From: Asticcacaulis excentricus
Lineage (GTDB): Bacteria > Pseudomonadota > Alphaproteobacteria > Caulobacterales > Caulobacteraceae
DNA length: 64,000 nucleotides
Direction of reading: 5' to 3'
Assembly: GCF_003966695.1 (NCBI RefSeq)
Contig: NZ_AP018827.1
Span: 1,240,001 to 1,304,000 of the forward strand
Position numbers and translations under genes: made by a program. Shown piece after piece: positions 1 to 8,844 of the stretch (position 1 is its first letter; the number at the start of each line of letters is the position of its first letter). The notes beneath the pieces are model-generated. The model was not told the origin of the DNA. It searched no databases and saw only the letters and a list, made by a program, of their open reading frames with translations.

Positions 1-1240
1 TGGCCCCGTCATCAATCAGTTTGGCTTTCGGTTTGGAGACAAACAGTTGCGACGGATAATCAAGCCCGCTCTTGGCAAAGACAAAGCGATCTTTCAGCGG
101 CACGAAGGCGTCCATATGGCCGCCCTTCGACAAGGGCGTCACTTGGCCCGAAGCGATTTCGACGCGGAACAGCGGCGTCTTACCGACATCGCCAGCGACG
201 ACGTAGAGGCTCTTGCCATCGGCGGCCCATTTCAGGCTGTCGGCCGAGCGGTCCCAGTCGGCGGCAATCTGCTTCGTCTCACCGGTGGCCAGATTGCGCA
301 GGAAGATTTCGAACTGATCGGCCTCAAAGCCCGGGCGCTTCATGGCGCGATAGGCCAGCCACTTGCCGTCGGGCGACACCTCGGCCCCTGTATCCCAGGC
401 CTTGTTGGCCTCGGTCAGGTTGGTTTGCGTGGACGGGTTGGCGAGATCGACCTTATAGATGTCGAAATTGGTCGAGCGCGGCTCGTCCTTGCCGGCGATA
501 CGCACGGAGTAATAGACGGTCTGGCCATCGGGTGAAAAGCTGTATTCGGCTTCGTCACCAAACGGCTTGGACGGCACGTCGCCATCGACCCCGGCGGTCA
601 GCGACACGGCCGCGCCGCCGCTCAGCGGCACGTAGAACAGGTGGTTGCGCGTCCCGTCGGCCCAGGTGTCCCAGTGGCGCACGAACAGGCGGTCATAGAT
701 GACGCCGGTGGACTTATCGGCCTTCTTTTCGGCCTGCACCTTTAGCGTGCAGTCGATCTCTTCGGTCTGGCACGCCTCCTCGATGGCCAGCGACAGGACC
801 AGCCCCTTACCGTCCGGCGACAGCTTGTACGACCCGACATCGAGCGGCAGTTTCGTCACCTGCACCGCTTCGGCGTCGTTGAGGTCGGTCTTCCACACCT
901 GCATCGAACCCGATCGCGCCGACAGGAAGTACAGCGCCCCATCGGCCCCCCACTGCGGCGACAGGGCCCCGCCCTTCGACGCGGTGCTCAGCGGCTTTGA
1001 GGTGCCGGTCTTGAGGTCGGTCAGCCACAGGGCATTGACGCCCTTGGTCTTTTCGGCGTTCAGCGTGCGCACCTGAAACGCCGCGTGGGTTTCCGCCTTA
1101 TTCACCGTCAACCCTGACAAACGCTGCATCGACACGAGGTCGTCATAGGTGAAAGGTGGCTTGTCCTGTGCCTGAACGGAAAGGGCGGGGAAAAGAAGCG
1201 CGGCGGCCAGACCAGCCGTGGCGAGAAGATAAGACTTCAT
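1..1240 (-). CDS. S9 family peptidase (prolyl oligopeptidase-type), N-terminal part only
   Basis: The frame is open from an ATG at 1240 to the left window edge, giving 413 codons. The first 24 residues (MKSYLLATAGLAAALLF...SVQA) form a Sec signal peptide with a likely cut before QDKPP, so the protein is exported. The rest reads as repeated beta-propeller blades of the S9 N-terminal (TolB/WD40-like) domain, with recurring SPDGK, WAADG and SPDGQ turns. In this family the propeller gates a C-terminal alpha/beta-hydrolase domain with a Ser-Asp-His triad. That half lies beyond the window, so catalytic competence cannot be judged. Dipeptidyl or acylaminoacyl peptidase is the likely role; the exact specificity is unknown. 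Confidence 0.88.
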   Translation of the reverse strand, partial: MKSYLLATAGLAAALLFPALSVQAQDKPPFTYDDLVSMQRLSGLTVNKAETHAAFQVRTLNAEKTKGVNALWLTDLKTGTSKPLSTASKGGALSPQWGADGALYFLSARSGSMQVWKTDLNDAEAVQVTKLPLDVGSYKLSPDGKGLVLSLAIEEACQTEEIDCTLKVQAEKKADKSTGVIYDRLFVRHWDTWADGTRNHLFYVPLSGGAAVSLTAGVDGDVPSKPFGDEAEYSFSPDGQTVYYSVRIAGKDEPRSTNFDIYKVDLANPSTQTNLTEANKAWDTGAEVSPDGKWLAYRAMKRPGFEADQFEIFLRNLATGETKQIAADWDRSADSLKWAADGKSLYVVAGDVGKTPLFRVEIASGQVTPLSKGGHMDAFVPLKDRFVFAKSGLDYPSQLFVSKPKAKLIDDGA

Positions 1241-1353
1241 CGGAAACCCGTTGGTTACAACAGAAAGGAAGCGTTGTTAGACCGCGCTTTCGCTGACCTG
1301 TCGAGTCCGCCCGCCGGAGTCCGGGTTAAAATTTGGTAATAATCCGGTGAAGC

Positions 1354-2673
1354 CTATTTCGAGGCGACCAGCAGACGCGGCCAGTAGTCGGCAAACATGT
1401 ACTGGCGCGTCGCGTCGGCCGGGATATCGAACTCAGACCCCTTATACCACGGCGTGCAGGTGCGTTGCGCCGGGTCGAGATTGCCCCATTGCAGCTTCGG
1501 ACACGGCTCGTTCGACGGGTCGATCAGATTATCCACGGCGCGGATTTCGCCGCGCGAGGAGGCCAGTATGCCCGCCGTGCGAATCCGGGCGATCTGATTG
1601 CCCCCGATGAAGCCCGTACCGTCCTCAATATTGATGGCGATTTCGTTCGACAGGATCTTGTTGTCGATGACGCGCAGACGGTTGAGGCTGGAGGTCACAC
1701 CATGTTCCGAGAAGTCGATCAGCGAGCGCGACAGCAGGGCTTCGCCACCGCCGGACAGGCTCAGGGCCGAAGCAAAGAATTCGATGCGCATATCGTCCAT
1801 CGACAGGATGGAGTCGCCGGAATCGAGCTTGACTTCCATGCCTACGGCCCCGGCACCGCGTTCGAACCCGCGCCAGTCGGCCAGTTGCTGCACCGTCACG
1901 CCGGTCATCTGCGAATCGCCGCTGAGCACCGCATAGAGGCCACCCGCCGTCGAGGTCACGCCCGCCTGTTCGGCATAGAGCTGCGCCGAATTGACGGCGA
2001 CGGCGACCGTGCGCGTCTTGGCCACGACAAAGGACGACAACAGGTTGAGACGCCCGCCGGACACGTGCACGGCGGCGGAGTCGCCCTCATAACGCACGGT
2101 CGAATTTTGCAGCGTCAACTCCGAACCGGAGCTGTAGATACAGGCCGACTGCCCCCCGCGACGCGAGGCGATCAGCATGTTTTTCAGTATCACCTTGCTG
2201 GCCTGCGGGTTGATGCGCAGGCAGGATTCGCCATCGGGAGCCACCAGCACCGGCAGACGTGAGTCGCTGCTTTCGCCGACAATCGTCAAGGATTGATTGA
2301 TCATCAGACTGGCGACGCAGGAGCGGTTGCGCGCCACCAGTTTGAGCACGCCGCCGGGGCGCATCCGGCGCACCACGTCTTCGACATAGGCCTGACGCGC
2401 GGTATCGCAATTGATGGTCGCACTCCACTTCGAGCCATAATAGCCGTAGCGGTTATGCGGCTTGTAGGACTTGCCCTGGCAGGTCTTGAGCTGCGCATCC
2501 AGCAGGACGCCGAAGCACGGCCGGGTCAGGGCCTCGGTGCGCGCCGCATTATAGCCGTTGCTGTAGCTGGCGCCATAGCTGGTCTGCGTCTGGGCCGAGG
2601 CCGCGGACACGCCGCCGAACAGGGCGACCACAACAAAGGCGAGGTGAGCGGCAAAGGTAACAACTGAGCGCAT
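1354..2673 (-). CDS. Secreted right-handed beta-helix repeat protein
   Basis: 439 residues. The chosen ATG (2673) has AGGGAA six bases upstream; an in-frame GTG at 2688 and an ATG at 2679 are alternatives. A signal peptide ends near SAASAQ. The middle (about residues 110-400) is a ladder of short hydrophobic strands with N and G turns (for example VILKNMLIASRRG, LTLQNSTVRYEG, LRVIDNKILSNEI), the pattern of pectate-lyase-like parallel beta-helix proteins. No catalytic signature of a known polysaccharide lyase was recognised. It lies 11 bp after the Sel1 lipoprotein gene with its SD at that gene's end, so the two are probably co-translated. Likely periplasmic or exported; the substrate is unknown, with a polysaccharide the usual ligand for this fold. 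Confidence 0.7.
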   Translation of the reverse strand: MRSVVTFAAHLAFVVVALFGGVSAASAQTQTSYGASYSNGYNAARTEALTRPCFGVLLDAQLKTCQGKSYKPHNRYGYYGSKWSATINCDTARQAYVEDVVRRMRPGGVLKLVARNRSCVASLMINQSLTIVGESSDSRLPVLVAPDGESCLRINPQASKVILKNMLIASRRGGQSACIYSSGSELTLQNSTVRYEGDSAAVHVSGGRLNLLSSFVVAKTRTVAVAVNSAQLYAEQAGVTSTAGGLYAVLSGDSQMTGVTVQQLADWRGFERGAGAVGMEVKLDSGDSILSMDDMRIEFFASALSLSGGGEALLSRSLIDFSEHGVTSSLNRLRVIDNKILSNEIAINIEDGTGFIGGNQIARIRTAGILASSRGEIRAVDNLIDPSNEPCPKLQWGNLDPAQRTCTPWYKGSEFDIPADATRQYMFADYWPRLLVASK

Positions 2674-2684
2674 GGTCATTTCCC

Positions 2685-4211
2685 TCACCGCCCCGGATTG
2701 GTCGAAATCTGGTTGAGTACGGCTTGCAGACGCGAAGCCGACGGACGGAACCCGGCCAGCGCCGAGTCGAGACGCAACACCACGGCCTGCGCCTTATCCT
2801 GATCGGCGACGCCACTCAGGCCCAGGGCGAAATAGGTGGACATAGCGAAGCGCGCCTCGGCCGAACCTTGCTTTTCGGCCTGCTGATACCAGTAGTAGGC
2901 GCGGGCATAGTCGGTCGGCACGCCCACCCCTTCGGAATACATGACCGCCAGCACAAGCTGCGCCTGCGACGAACCATTGGTCGCCGCCAACTGGATGGCG
3001 CGTACCTTATCCAGATTGGTCATGCGCGACCCGTCGGGGCGGCCCAGTATGGCGCGCAGGGCCGAGAGGGTCTGCGGCGGCACGCGGCCCGCCGAATAGA
3101 CGGCCTCGGTCGGACGCGAACCGCCCGAAACCTGAGCAATGTCGGCATCATTGGGCCCGACGGGGTAGCGTTCCTGACCCGGATTGCCGTCGCTGTCCGG
3201 TCCGCCGCTGACGCGCTGAACCGGCGCCGATCCCTGCGCCAGATCGAGATAGACCAGCGCGCGCCACACGTGGATAAATGGCAGCTCATCCATGCGCGAC
3301 AGGGCGTATTCGTAAGCGTCGGTGCGCGGACGGCTCTCGTCCGAATGCGGCACCCCCCCGGCGGGCGCGTCGGGCGGGTAGAATTCAAACGGCGAGACCC
3401 AGCGCTTGGCCTTGGCCTCGACAAAGGCCCCGTAACGGCTGCGTTCGGGGGCGGACTTTTCAAAGTCCTTCAGCATCACATAGGCCCCGACATCGCCGGT
3501 TTCCGCCGCCTTATAGTTATAAAGGTAAGCATCGACGTCGTTGCGCGGGAACAGGCTGATGACGTTTGGACGACCATCGACCGGATTGCGCATCATGGCG
3601 CGCACCGCTTCGCGGTTATCAACGGGCTCACCCATCGGACCGTACTGATCGTCATACAGGCGACCGAGCGTGCGGAATCCATCCGCCCCCAGTTGCGCCT
3701 GAATATAGATGACGCGGTCGCGCACCTTATCGCGCTCGGAATTGTCCATGCGCGCCAGAAGCGTCTCCAGCTTGCGATAGGCAACGGAGCGTTCCACCGC
3801 CCGGCACTTGTCAAAGCGCGAGGCCATCTGACCGTTTTTGAGCGTGCGGTTGATCGGCGCGAAGCCTTCGGGATTGGTCAGGGCCATGACCAGCCACACC
3901 GACGCCTCGGTCGGGTCTTCGAGGTTCTTGTCCGTGGCGCGTTCGGCCATATAGCGGCTGGCCAGTTCAAGTTGCGAGAAGAAGTCGTTGGCAAAGGCGT
4001 GCTTGCGGAAATAGCGAACCGCCCGCTCCTGCTCATTGAAGCCAGCCCCGCCATTATCGGCCATGGGCGGACGCGGACAGCCGCTGACGCCACGCGGCCC
4101 GTCGCCGCCGCCGCCCAGCCAGTCCACCGACACATCGCAGGCCGTCAAAGGCAGGCTGAGCGCCGCCGTCAGCATCACCGCCGCCGCAGCGCGAAAGGGC
4201 ACACGGTTCAT
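2685..4211 (-). CDS. Sel1-repeat outer-membrane or periplasmic lipoprotein
   Basis: 508 residues from the ATG at 4211, which has GGAAG four bases upstream. Further in-frame starts up to 4328 would only add a charged tail ahead of the signal sequence. The N-terminus carries a lipoprotein signal with the lipobox LTAC, Cys at about residue 25. The C-terminal third has Sel1/TPR-like helices (AATNGSSQAQLVLAVMYSEG, followed by ARAYYWYQQAEKQGSAEAR). Sel1 proteins scaffold protein complexes. It is coupled to the downstream beta-helix gene. AlgK-like Sel1 lipoproteins in exopolysaccharide export offer a loose parallel, but no polymerase or other export gene is visible here. Confidence 0.75.
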   Translation of the reverse strand: MNRVPFRAAAAVMLTAALSLPLTACDVSVDWLGGGGDGPRGVSGCPRPPMADNGGAGFNEQERAVRYFRKHAFANDFFSQLELASRYMAERATDKNLEDPTEASVWLVMALTNPEGFAPINRTLKNGQMASRFDKCRAVERSVAYRKLETLLARMDNSERDKVRDRVIYIQAQLGADGFRTLGRLYDDQYGPMGEPVDNREAVRAMMRNPVDGRPNVISLFPRNDVDAYLYNYKAAETGDVGAYVMLKDFEKSAPERSRYGAFVEAKAKRWVSPFEFYPPDAPAGGVPHSDESRPRTDAYEYALSRMDELPFIHVWRALVYLDLAQGSAPVQRVSGGPDSDGNPGQERYPVGPNDADIAQVSGGSRPTEAVYSAGRVPPQTLSALRAILGRPDGSRMTNLDKVRAIQLAATNGSSQAQLVLAVMYSEGVGVPTDYARAYYWYQQAEKQGSAEARFAMSTYFALGLSGVADQDKAQAVVLRLDSALAGFRPSASRLQAVLNQISTNPGR

Positions 4212-4472
4212 CAGCTTCCGGCCGGTACGACGGGCGGTCTTATCACCGGCGCCGTTGCACCTCATGTCTTCGCTAATTGACATCACGCATCGCCCCGACA
4301 GAAATGCCGGCAAAATTATGGTTAACAAATCTTGTGTTAGGGATCGTGCGACCTGTCAAGCGCCCCCATCCGGTCCATTTGCGATACCGGCAAAGCGTTG
4401 CCGGATTGTCGCGGACCCTGACGAAACCCAGATGGAAAAACCCAGCCCCTGAGCGGTACGTCAACCCCCGTA

Positions 4473-4494
4473 TAACGCTCCAATGATAGCGTTA
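4473..4494. promoter_or_regulatory. Operator-like palindrome TAACGCT-N8-AGCGTTA
   Basis: A perfect 7-bp inverted repeat with an 8-bp spacer, between divergent promoters. The size and symmetry fit a site for a dimeric helix-turn-helix regulator. No regulator gene is adjacent, so the ligand protein is unknown. Confidence 0.4.
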
Positions 4495-4514
4495 ATTTCC
4501 GCGCCTTGGCCAGA

Positions 4515-4552
4515 GAAAAGTGTTAAGAGCCGCCCGTTCCGGGACACTTTTC
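4515..4552. repeat. Inverted repeat GAAAAGTGT / ACACTTTTC
   Basis: Perfect 9-bp arms enclose 20 bp, about 80 bp before the fRMsr start codon. It could be a leader hairpin or an extended operator. There is no T-run placed to make it a clear terminator. Confidence 0.4.
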
Positions 4553-4630
4553 CCTGCCCCGGAGACAGAATCCATATCCGCCCCTTATGATTTCGCCCAT
4601 AAGGCGAAATTCACCCCGCACAGGTCCGTC

Positions 4631-5119
4631 ATGCTTACCGCGTCACAGAAACAAGAAATCTATCAGTCGCTTAAAAAAGAGATTCTGTCGGTGCTCGAGT
4701 CTGAGCCCAATCGCGTGGCGCGCATGGCAACCGTGGCCTGTCTGGGCGCTCAGGCCTTTGAGACCTGGTTCTGGACCGGCTTCTATGTCGTCGATGAAAC
4801 CAAAAAAGCGCAGGGCATAGATGAACTGGTGGTCGGCCCCTATCAGGGCACGCTCGGCTGTCTGCGCATTGATTTCAGGCGCGGTGTGTGCGGCGCGGCG
4901 GCGCGCGAACGCACCACGCAGGTGGTCGAAGACGTGCACGCCTTTCCGGGGCATATTGCCTGTGACTCGCGCTCCAACTCCGAAATCGTCGTGCCGGTGT
5001 TCGATGCCAAAGGCGAACTGATCGCCGTGTTCGACGTCGATTCGGAAAGCTACGGTGCGTTTGACGACACCGACCGTGTGGCGCTCGAAGACCTGATGCA
5101 GGCCGTATTCGGGGTTTAA
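4631..5119 (+). CDS. msrC: Free methionine-(R)-sulfoxide reductase (GAF domain)
   Basis: 162 residues, one GAF domain, the usual size for fRMsr (YebR/MsrC). The family reduces free Met-(R)-sulfoxide in the cytoplasm using thioredoxin. The diagnostic cysteines are present at about residues 77 (GTLGC), 87 (GVCGAA) and 111 (GHIACDS), with the 10- and 24-residue spacing of the E. coli enzyme. The motifs GPYQG, EDVHAFPGHIACD and SNSEIVVPV are also typical. The ATG at 4631 is chosen because it places the domain correctly; the open frame extends further upstream but that part lacks family similarity. The neighbouring ettA is co-oriented about 110 bp downstream. Confidence 0.9.
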   Translation: MLTASQKQEIYQSLKKEILSVLESEPNRVARMATVACLGAQAFETWFWTGFYVVDETKKAQGIDELVVGPYQGTLGCLRIDFRRGVCGAAARERTTQVVEDVHAFPGHIACDSRSNSEIVVPVFDAKGELIAVFDVDSESYGAFDDTDRVALEDLMQAVFGV

Positions 5120-5231
5120 TCCCAACCCACTCCTGCGGCGCTGAACCCTATTTTCAGGTTGTGATTTTGCCCCCCCTCGGCTAAACCCGCCGCACCATTC
5201 CATACATGTGAAACAAAGGGTGCCTCCTCGC

Positions 5232-6899
5232 ATGGCGCAACAATATATTTTCCAGATGCAGGGCCTGACCAAGCATTACCCCGGCGGTAAGAAGGTCTTT
5301 GAAAACATCTGGCTCAGCTTCTATTCGGACGCCAAGATCGGCGTCGTCGGCGTCAACGGTTCGGGTAAGTCCACCCTGCTGAAGATCATGGCCGGCATCG
5401 ACAAGGAATTTTCGGGCGAGGCGCGCGCCGCCGAAGGCACCAAGATGGGCTATCTGGAGCAGGAGCCTAAGCTCGACGACTCCAAGACCGTCTGGGAAAA
5501 CGTCATCGACTGGTGCGAAGAAAAGAAGATCGTCGATCGCTTCAACGAAGTCGCTGCCCTGATGGGCGAAGAATATAGCGACGAACTGATGGAGGAGATG
5601 AACGCCCTTCAGGAGAAGATCGACGCCGGTGACCTGTGGGACATCGACAGCCGCATCGAAATGGCCATGGACGCCCTGCGCTGCCCGCCGAACGAGTCCG
5701 GTGTGACCAAGCTGTCGGGCGGTGAAAAGCGCCGCGTGGCGCTGGCCCGCCTGCTGCTGTCCAAGCCGGACATGCTGCTGCTCGACGAACCGACCAACCA
5801 CCTCGATGCGGAATCGGTCGCCTGGCTTCAGCACCACCTCGAAAACTTCCCCGGCTGCGTCATCCTCGTCACCCACGACCGTTACTTCCTCGATCAGGTG
5901 ACCAAGTGGACGCTGGAACTCGACCGCGGCAAGGGCGTGCCCTATGAAGGCAACTACTCCGGCTGGCTGGAGCAGAAGCAAAAGCGCGTCGTGCAGGAGC
6001 AGTCCGAATCCGAAGCCCGTCAGCGCGCGCTCACCCGCGAACTGGAATGGGTGCGTTCCGGTGCCAAGGCCCGTCAGGCCAAGTCGAAAGCCCGCCTCGC
6101 CGCCTATGAGCGCATGGTCGAGGAACAGGAACACGCCACCAAGGCCCAGACCTACGCCACCATCCAGATCCCGCCCGGCCCGCGCCTCGGCAACGTCGTC
6201 ATCGAGGTCAACGGCCTCGAAAAGGAATTCGGCGACAAGGTGCTATTCAAGGATTTGTCGTTCAAACTGCCGCCCAACGGCATTGTCGGCGTCATCGGCC
6301 CGAACGGCGCCGGTAAATCGACCCTGTTCAAGCTGATCACCGGTCAGGAAAAGCCCGACGCCGGCACGATCAAGCTGGGTGAAACCGTCAAGCTCGCCTA
6401 TGTCGATCAGTCGCGCGACGACCTCAACCCCGATCACAATGTCTGGCAGGCCATCTCCGGTGGCACCGACGTGATGATCGTCGGCAAGCGCGAAATCAAT
6501 TCGCGCGCCTATGTCGGCGGCTTCAACTTCAAGGGCGGCGATCAGCAAAAGAAGGTCGGCCTGCTGTCCGGTGGTGAGCGCAACCGCGTCCACCTCGCCA
6601 AGACGCTGGCGTCCGGCGGTAACGTCATCCTGCTCGACGAACCGACCAACGACCTCGATATCGAAACGCTTCAGGCCCTCGAAGAGGCGCTGGAAGACTT
6701 CGCGGGCTGCGCCGTGGTCATCAGCCACGACCGCTGGTTCCTCGACCGTCTGGCCACCCACATCCTCGCTTTCGAAGGCGACAGCCATGTGGAATGGTTC
6801 GAAGGCAACTTCGAAATGTACGAAGAAGACAAGAAGCGCCGCCTGGGTACCGACAGCCTGATCCCCAAGCGCATCAAGTTCCAGAAGTTCGCGCGGTAG
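5232..6899 (+). CDS. ettA: Energy-dependent translational throttle protein EttA (ABC-F ATPase)
   Basis: 555 residues from the ATG at 5232, matching the usual MAQ start; an ATG at 5208 would add eight residues. Two ABC cassettes are visible: the first with Walker [10 protein letters not shown] (about 40-48), signature LSGGEKRR and Walker [12 protein letters not shown]; the second with [17 protein letters not shown] and [11 protein letters not shown]. Between them lies the charged P-site tRNA interaction linker rich in K, R, E and Q. The C-terminus ([11 protein letters not shown]) is typical of EttA. There are no membrane segments, so it is not a transporter. EttA binds the ribosomal E site and gates the first elongation step according to ATP/ADP ratio. 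Confidence 0.95.
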   Translation: MAQQYIFQMQGLTKHYPGGKKVFENIWLSFYSDAKIGVVGVNGSGKSTLLKIMAGIDKEFSGEARAAEGTKMGYLEQEPKLDDSKTVWENVIDWCEEKKIVDRFNEVAALMGEEYSDELMEEMNALQEKIDAGDLWDIDSRIEMAMDALRCPPNESGVTKLSGGEKRRVALARLLLSKPDMLLLDEPTNHLDAESVAWLQHHLENFPGCVILVTHDRYFLDQVTKWTLELDRGKGVPYEGNYSGWLEQKQKRVVQEQSESEARQRALTRELEWVRSGAKARQAKSKARLAAYERMVEEQEHATKAQTYATIQIPPGPRLGNVVIEVNGLEKEFGDKVLFKDLSFKLPPNGIVGVIGPNGAGKSTLFKLITGQEKPDAGTIKLGETVKLAYVDQSRDDLNPDHNVWQAISGGTDVMIVGKREINSRAYVGGFNFKGGDQQKKVGLLSGGERNRVHLAKTLASGGNVILLDEPTNDLDIETLQALEEALEDFAGCAVVISHDRWFLDRLATHILAFEGDSHVEWFEGNFEMYEEDKKRRLGTDSLIPKRIKFQKFAR

Positions 6900-6917
6900 G
6901 GCGGGAAATTAAAGATT

Positions 6918-6937
6918 GCAGGGGCAGCCGCCCCTGC
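6918..6937. other. Short palindrome GCAGGGGC-AGCC-GCCCCTGC
   Basis: Perfect 8-bp arms with a 4-base loop just after the ettA stop codon. It lacks a T-run; it may protect the mRNA 3' end or assist the terminator that follows. Confidence 0.4.
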
Positions 6938-6956
6938 ACCCGATTGTTGGAGCAGA

Positions 6957-6991
6957 ACAAACCGCCGGAGTTTCAAAATCCGGCGGTTTTT
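6957..6991. terminator. Bidirectional intrinsic terminator between ettA and the convergent unknown gene
   Basis: Stem ACCGCCGGA/TCCGGCGGT (6961-6969 with 6979-6987), then TTTTT on the plus strand and a shorter A-run on the other side. It sits between two convergent genes and could serve both. Confidence 0.8.
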
Positions 6992-7798
6992 CTATGCCAG
7001 CATATTGCGCTTGTGCTTGGCCAGCTTGCCCTTGGTCGGGCGCGGCGCGGGCGGCGGCAGGTCGTCCGGGCCGATGGGCGTCGTTTCCGTCACCGTGACC
7101 ACAACCAGTTCGTCAGACTGGCGCGTCTTCGTCTTTTTCTTTTCCGGCTTTGGCATTTTCGGCGTCGGCGCGCCGCCCCACGGATGGCGCGGATCAATCA
7201 GACCCCGGCTATGGAAGAAGGCCGAGGTCACGCTCTTGCGCCCCAGTTCGGCCTGCGCCCCTTCGAGCAGGTTGAGGATATGCGCCTCATCCTTCCACGC
7301 CTCGTGAAAGTCCTGCAAGGCGCGCCACACGGCCACCCGATGCTCGTCCGTGGTCATATCGACCTTGACCTTGGCCGGAGGGTCTTTTTTGGGATTTTCC
7401 GGGTCGGGCTCCGGCTCGGACAGGGCTTTTTTGAGGTCGTCGAATGGCTTGCCCGACTTGTCTTTCAGCGCCAGCAGCGTCCCCAGCTTCGCCTCGATCA
7501 CCGCTGACAATTCGCGCGCCCGCTCAAGCTGCAAGGCCCCTGACGCGCTGACCGCCAGATGCAGGCTGTAGCGTACACTGTCGTAGATCGCCTTCGCCGA
7601 GGCACGATAGCGCGCCTGTTGCCCGGCCTTCGATAACTGCCCCGACAGCCATACGGTCAGGGCAAACAGCACGACACCCGCAATCAGAAAACTCAGCAAA
7701 AGCATCAACGTATGCCCATCGAGCACGATGGTCGCCACCGCGCGCGGGCCTTCCCCGAAGGGATCACCGAAATCCTCAGGCGCGTCCGAATATCTCAT
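6992..7798 (-). CDS. Unknown single-pass membrane protein, second gene of a coupled pair
   Basis: 268 residues from the ATG at 7798, which overlaps the upstream stop as ATGA and has GAGGTGG seven bases upstream. One membrane helix lies near residues 30-52 (LMLLLSFLIAGVVLFALTVW). It is followed by a helical region (AKAIYDSVRYSLHLAVSASG), a Pro/Glu/Lys-rich linker, a Trp-containing helix (VWRALQDFHEAWKD) and a basic Pro-rich tail ending KLAKHKRNMLA. No family was recognised. It resembles its partner in layout (MRY start, one helix, charged linker, a VW-x-x-LQ helix and a closing DPR), which suggests an old duplication or a heteromeric complex. Confidence 0.65.
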   Translation of the reverse strand: MRYSDAPEDFGDPFGEGPRAVATIVLDGHTLMLLLSFLIAGVVLFALTVWLSGQLSKAGQQARYRASAKAIYDSVRYSLHLAVSASGALQLERARELSAVIEAKLGTLLALKDKSGKPFDDLKKALSEPEPDPENPKKDPPAKVKVDMTTDEHRVAVWRALQDFHEAWKDEAHILNLLEGAQAELGRKSVTSAFFHSRGLIDPRHPWGGAPTPKMPKPEKKKTKTRQSDELVVVTVTETTPIGPDDLPPPAPRPTKGKLAKHKRNMLA

Positions 7799-8565
7799 CT
7801 CTGCCACCTCGGACGGGCCGACTCGCCACCGGGCTCACCCGCCCCATAGAGGGTGCGCGGGTCGCGCCATTCCGCCGTCGTCAATTGCCGGAACACCGCC
7901 GCATAGTGCTCACGCATCAGACCGATATCCCGCCACGGCGCGGCCAGCTTTTGCAGCGTCAGCCACACCTTTGTGGTGGTATCGAAGCCCGGTTTGGGAG
8001 CTTTTTTCTCTTCGGGCTTGGGCAGGCCCACCACCTCACCACCGACTGCGGCCACGGCGCCCGCGGTCGCGCCCGATTCCGCCACACCCGGCTGACAATT
8101 ATTGACAGCGATATTGATCACCGTGCCGCCCGACATGCCACCCACGCCCCCCTTGGCCGCCTCCGGCTTCTTGTCCGGCTCGACCTCCTTGACGGCGCTG
8201 TTGGCCTTGTTCAGCGCGGCGTGGTGCTTGCCGATCAGGTCCATCAGTTCGGTCGTATTCCCGAAAATTTCCTGATTGGCGTCGATGGCTGCGTTTGATT
8301 TGTCGCGCACATTGGCCGCCGAACCGCGCACCGCGTCACCGATCACCGCCCCCAGCGCATCGACATTACGATTGAGCGCCGGCGGCAGCCCCGTCCGGCG
8401 ACGGGCCCCGACGATCAGGCCCGCAATGAGCATCAGCACGCAGAAGCCAATGCCGATCATCCACAACAGGCCGCCGCTGTACCACAGGCGCACCAGCGTA
8501 TCCCACAGGCTGGGGTCATAAAAGCCGTCCGGCGGCGTGGCGTAATCGTCCCCGGTGTAGCGCAT
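7795..8565 (-). CDS. Unknown single-pass membrane protein, first gene of a coupled pair
   Basis: 256 residues. One membrane helix lies near residues 33-55 (GLLWMIGIGFCVLMLIAGLI), followed by basic residues (GARRR) that suggest the C-terminal part is cytoplasmic. Then come a helical stretch (ALNRNVDALGAVIGDAVRG), a Gly/Ala-rich low-complexity segment and a C-terminal helix with VWLTLQKLAAPW and a closing DPRTLYG. The gene overlaps the next by ATGA. No known domain was recognised. A MarR regulator lies about 280 bp upstream in the same direction, separated by a terminator and a palindromic repeat, so shared transcription is not implied. Confidence 0.65.
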   Translation of the reverse strand: MRYTGDDYATPPDGFYDPSLWDTLVRLWYSGGLLWMIGIGFCVLMLIAGLIVGARRRTGLPPALNRNVDALGAVIGDAVRGSAANVRDKSNAAIDANQEIFGNTTELMDLIGKHHAALNKANSAVKEVEPDKKPEAAKGGVGGMSGGTVINIAVNNCQPGVAESGATAGAVAAVGGEVVGLPKPEEKKAPKPGFDTTTKVWLTLQKLAAPWRDIGLMREHYAAVFRQLTTAEWRDPRTLYGAGEPGGESARPRWQR

Positions 8566-8665
8566 GAACCCTGAAAACCTCCCCCAAAGTGGTTAACGTG
8601 CCAAAGGGTTAACAGATTGCCACGCTTTGCACCAGCGGGGTAGATCGAATCCACACTGTCGCTGC

Positions 8666-8697
8666 AAAAAGGGCTCACCCCCGAAAGGATGAGCCCT
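8666..8697 (-). terminator. Intrinsic terminator downstream of the MarR gene
   Basis: Read on the minus strand, the stem is GGGCTCA...TGAGCCC (8690-8696 with 8671-8677) followed by TTTTT. It lies beyond the palindromic repeat that follows the MarR stop codon. Confidence 0.65.
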
Positions 8698-8744
8698 GTG
8701 CGTTCGTTATGAATGGGGATCGTTTTGATGGAATCGTTCGGCTT

Positions 8745-8838
8745 TAAAAGCCACAGATTGCACAGATTACCCGTGTTTGGTGTCACACGCACAGGCGCGT
8801 AGCGCCTATCTGTGAAATCTGTGTCGTCTGTGGTTCAA
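8745..8838. repeat. Intergenic palindromic element, CACAGAT type
   Basis: Imperfect inverted arms: CCACAGA-n3-CACAGATT (8751-8768) and its inverse AATCTGTG-n3-TCTGTGG (8817-8834). A smaller palindrome, GGCGCGTAGCGCC, lies between them. The layout matches the elements at 13771-13920 and 56977-57093. Confidence 0.65.
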
Positions 8839-8844
8839 ACCCTT

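Larger units (their letters stand above)
4212..4630. other. Divergent intergenic region between the Sel1 lipoprotein and fRMsr genes
   Basis: About 420 bp without a convincing gene. It separates two divergent genes and must hold both promoters. Two inverted repeats are visible (4473-4494 and 4515-4552). No strong -35/-10 pair could be fixed by eye. Confidence 0.5.

Noticed and set aside
4643-5272. Minus-strand open frame opposite the fRMsr gene
   Set aside because: The plus strand holds all three diagnostic cysteines of fRMsr.
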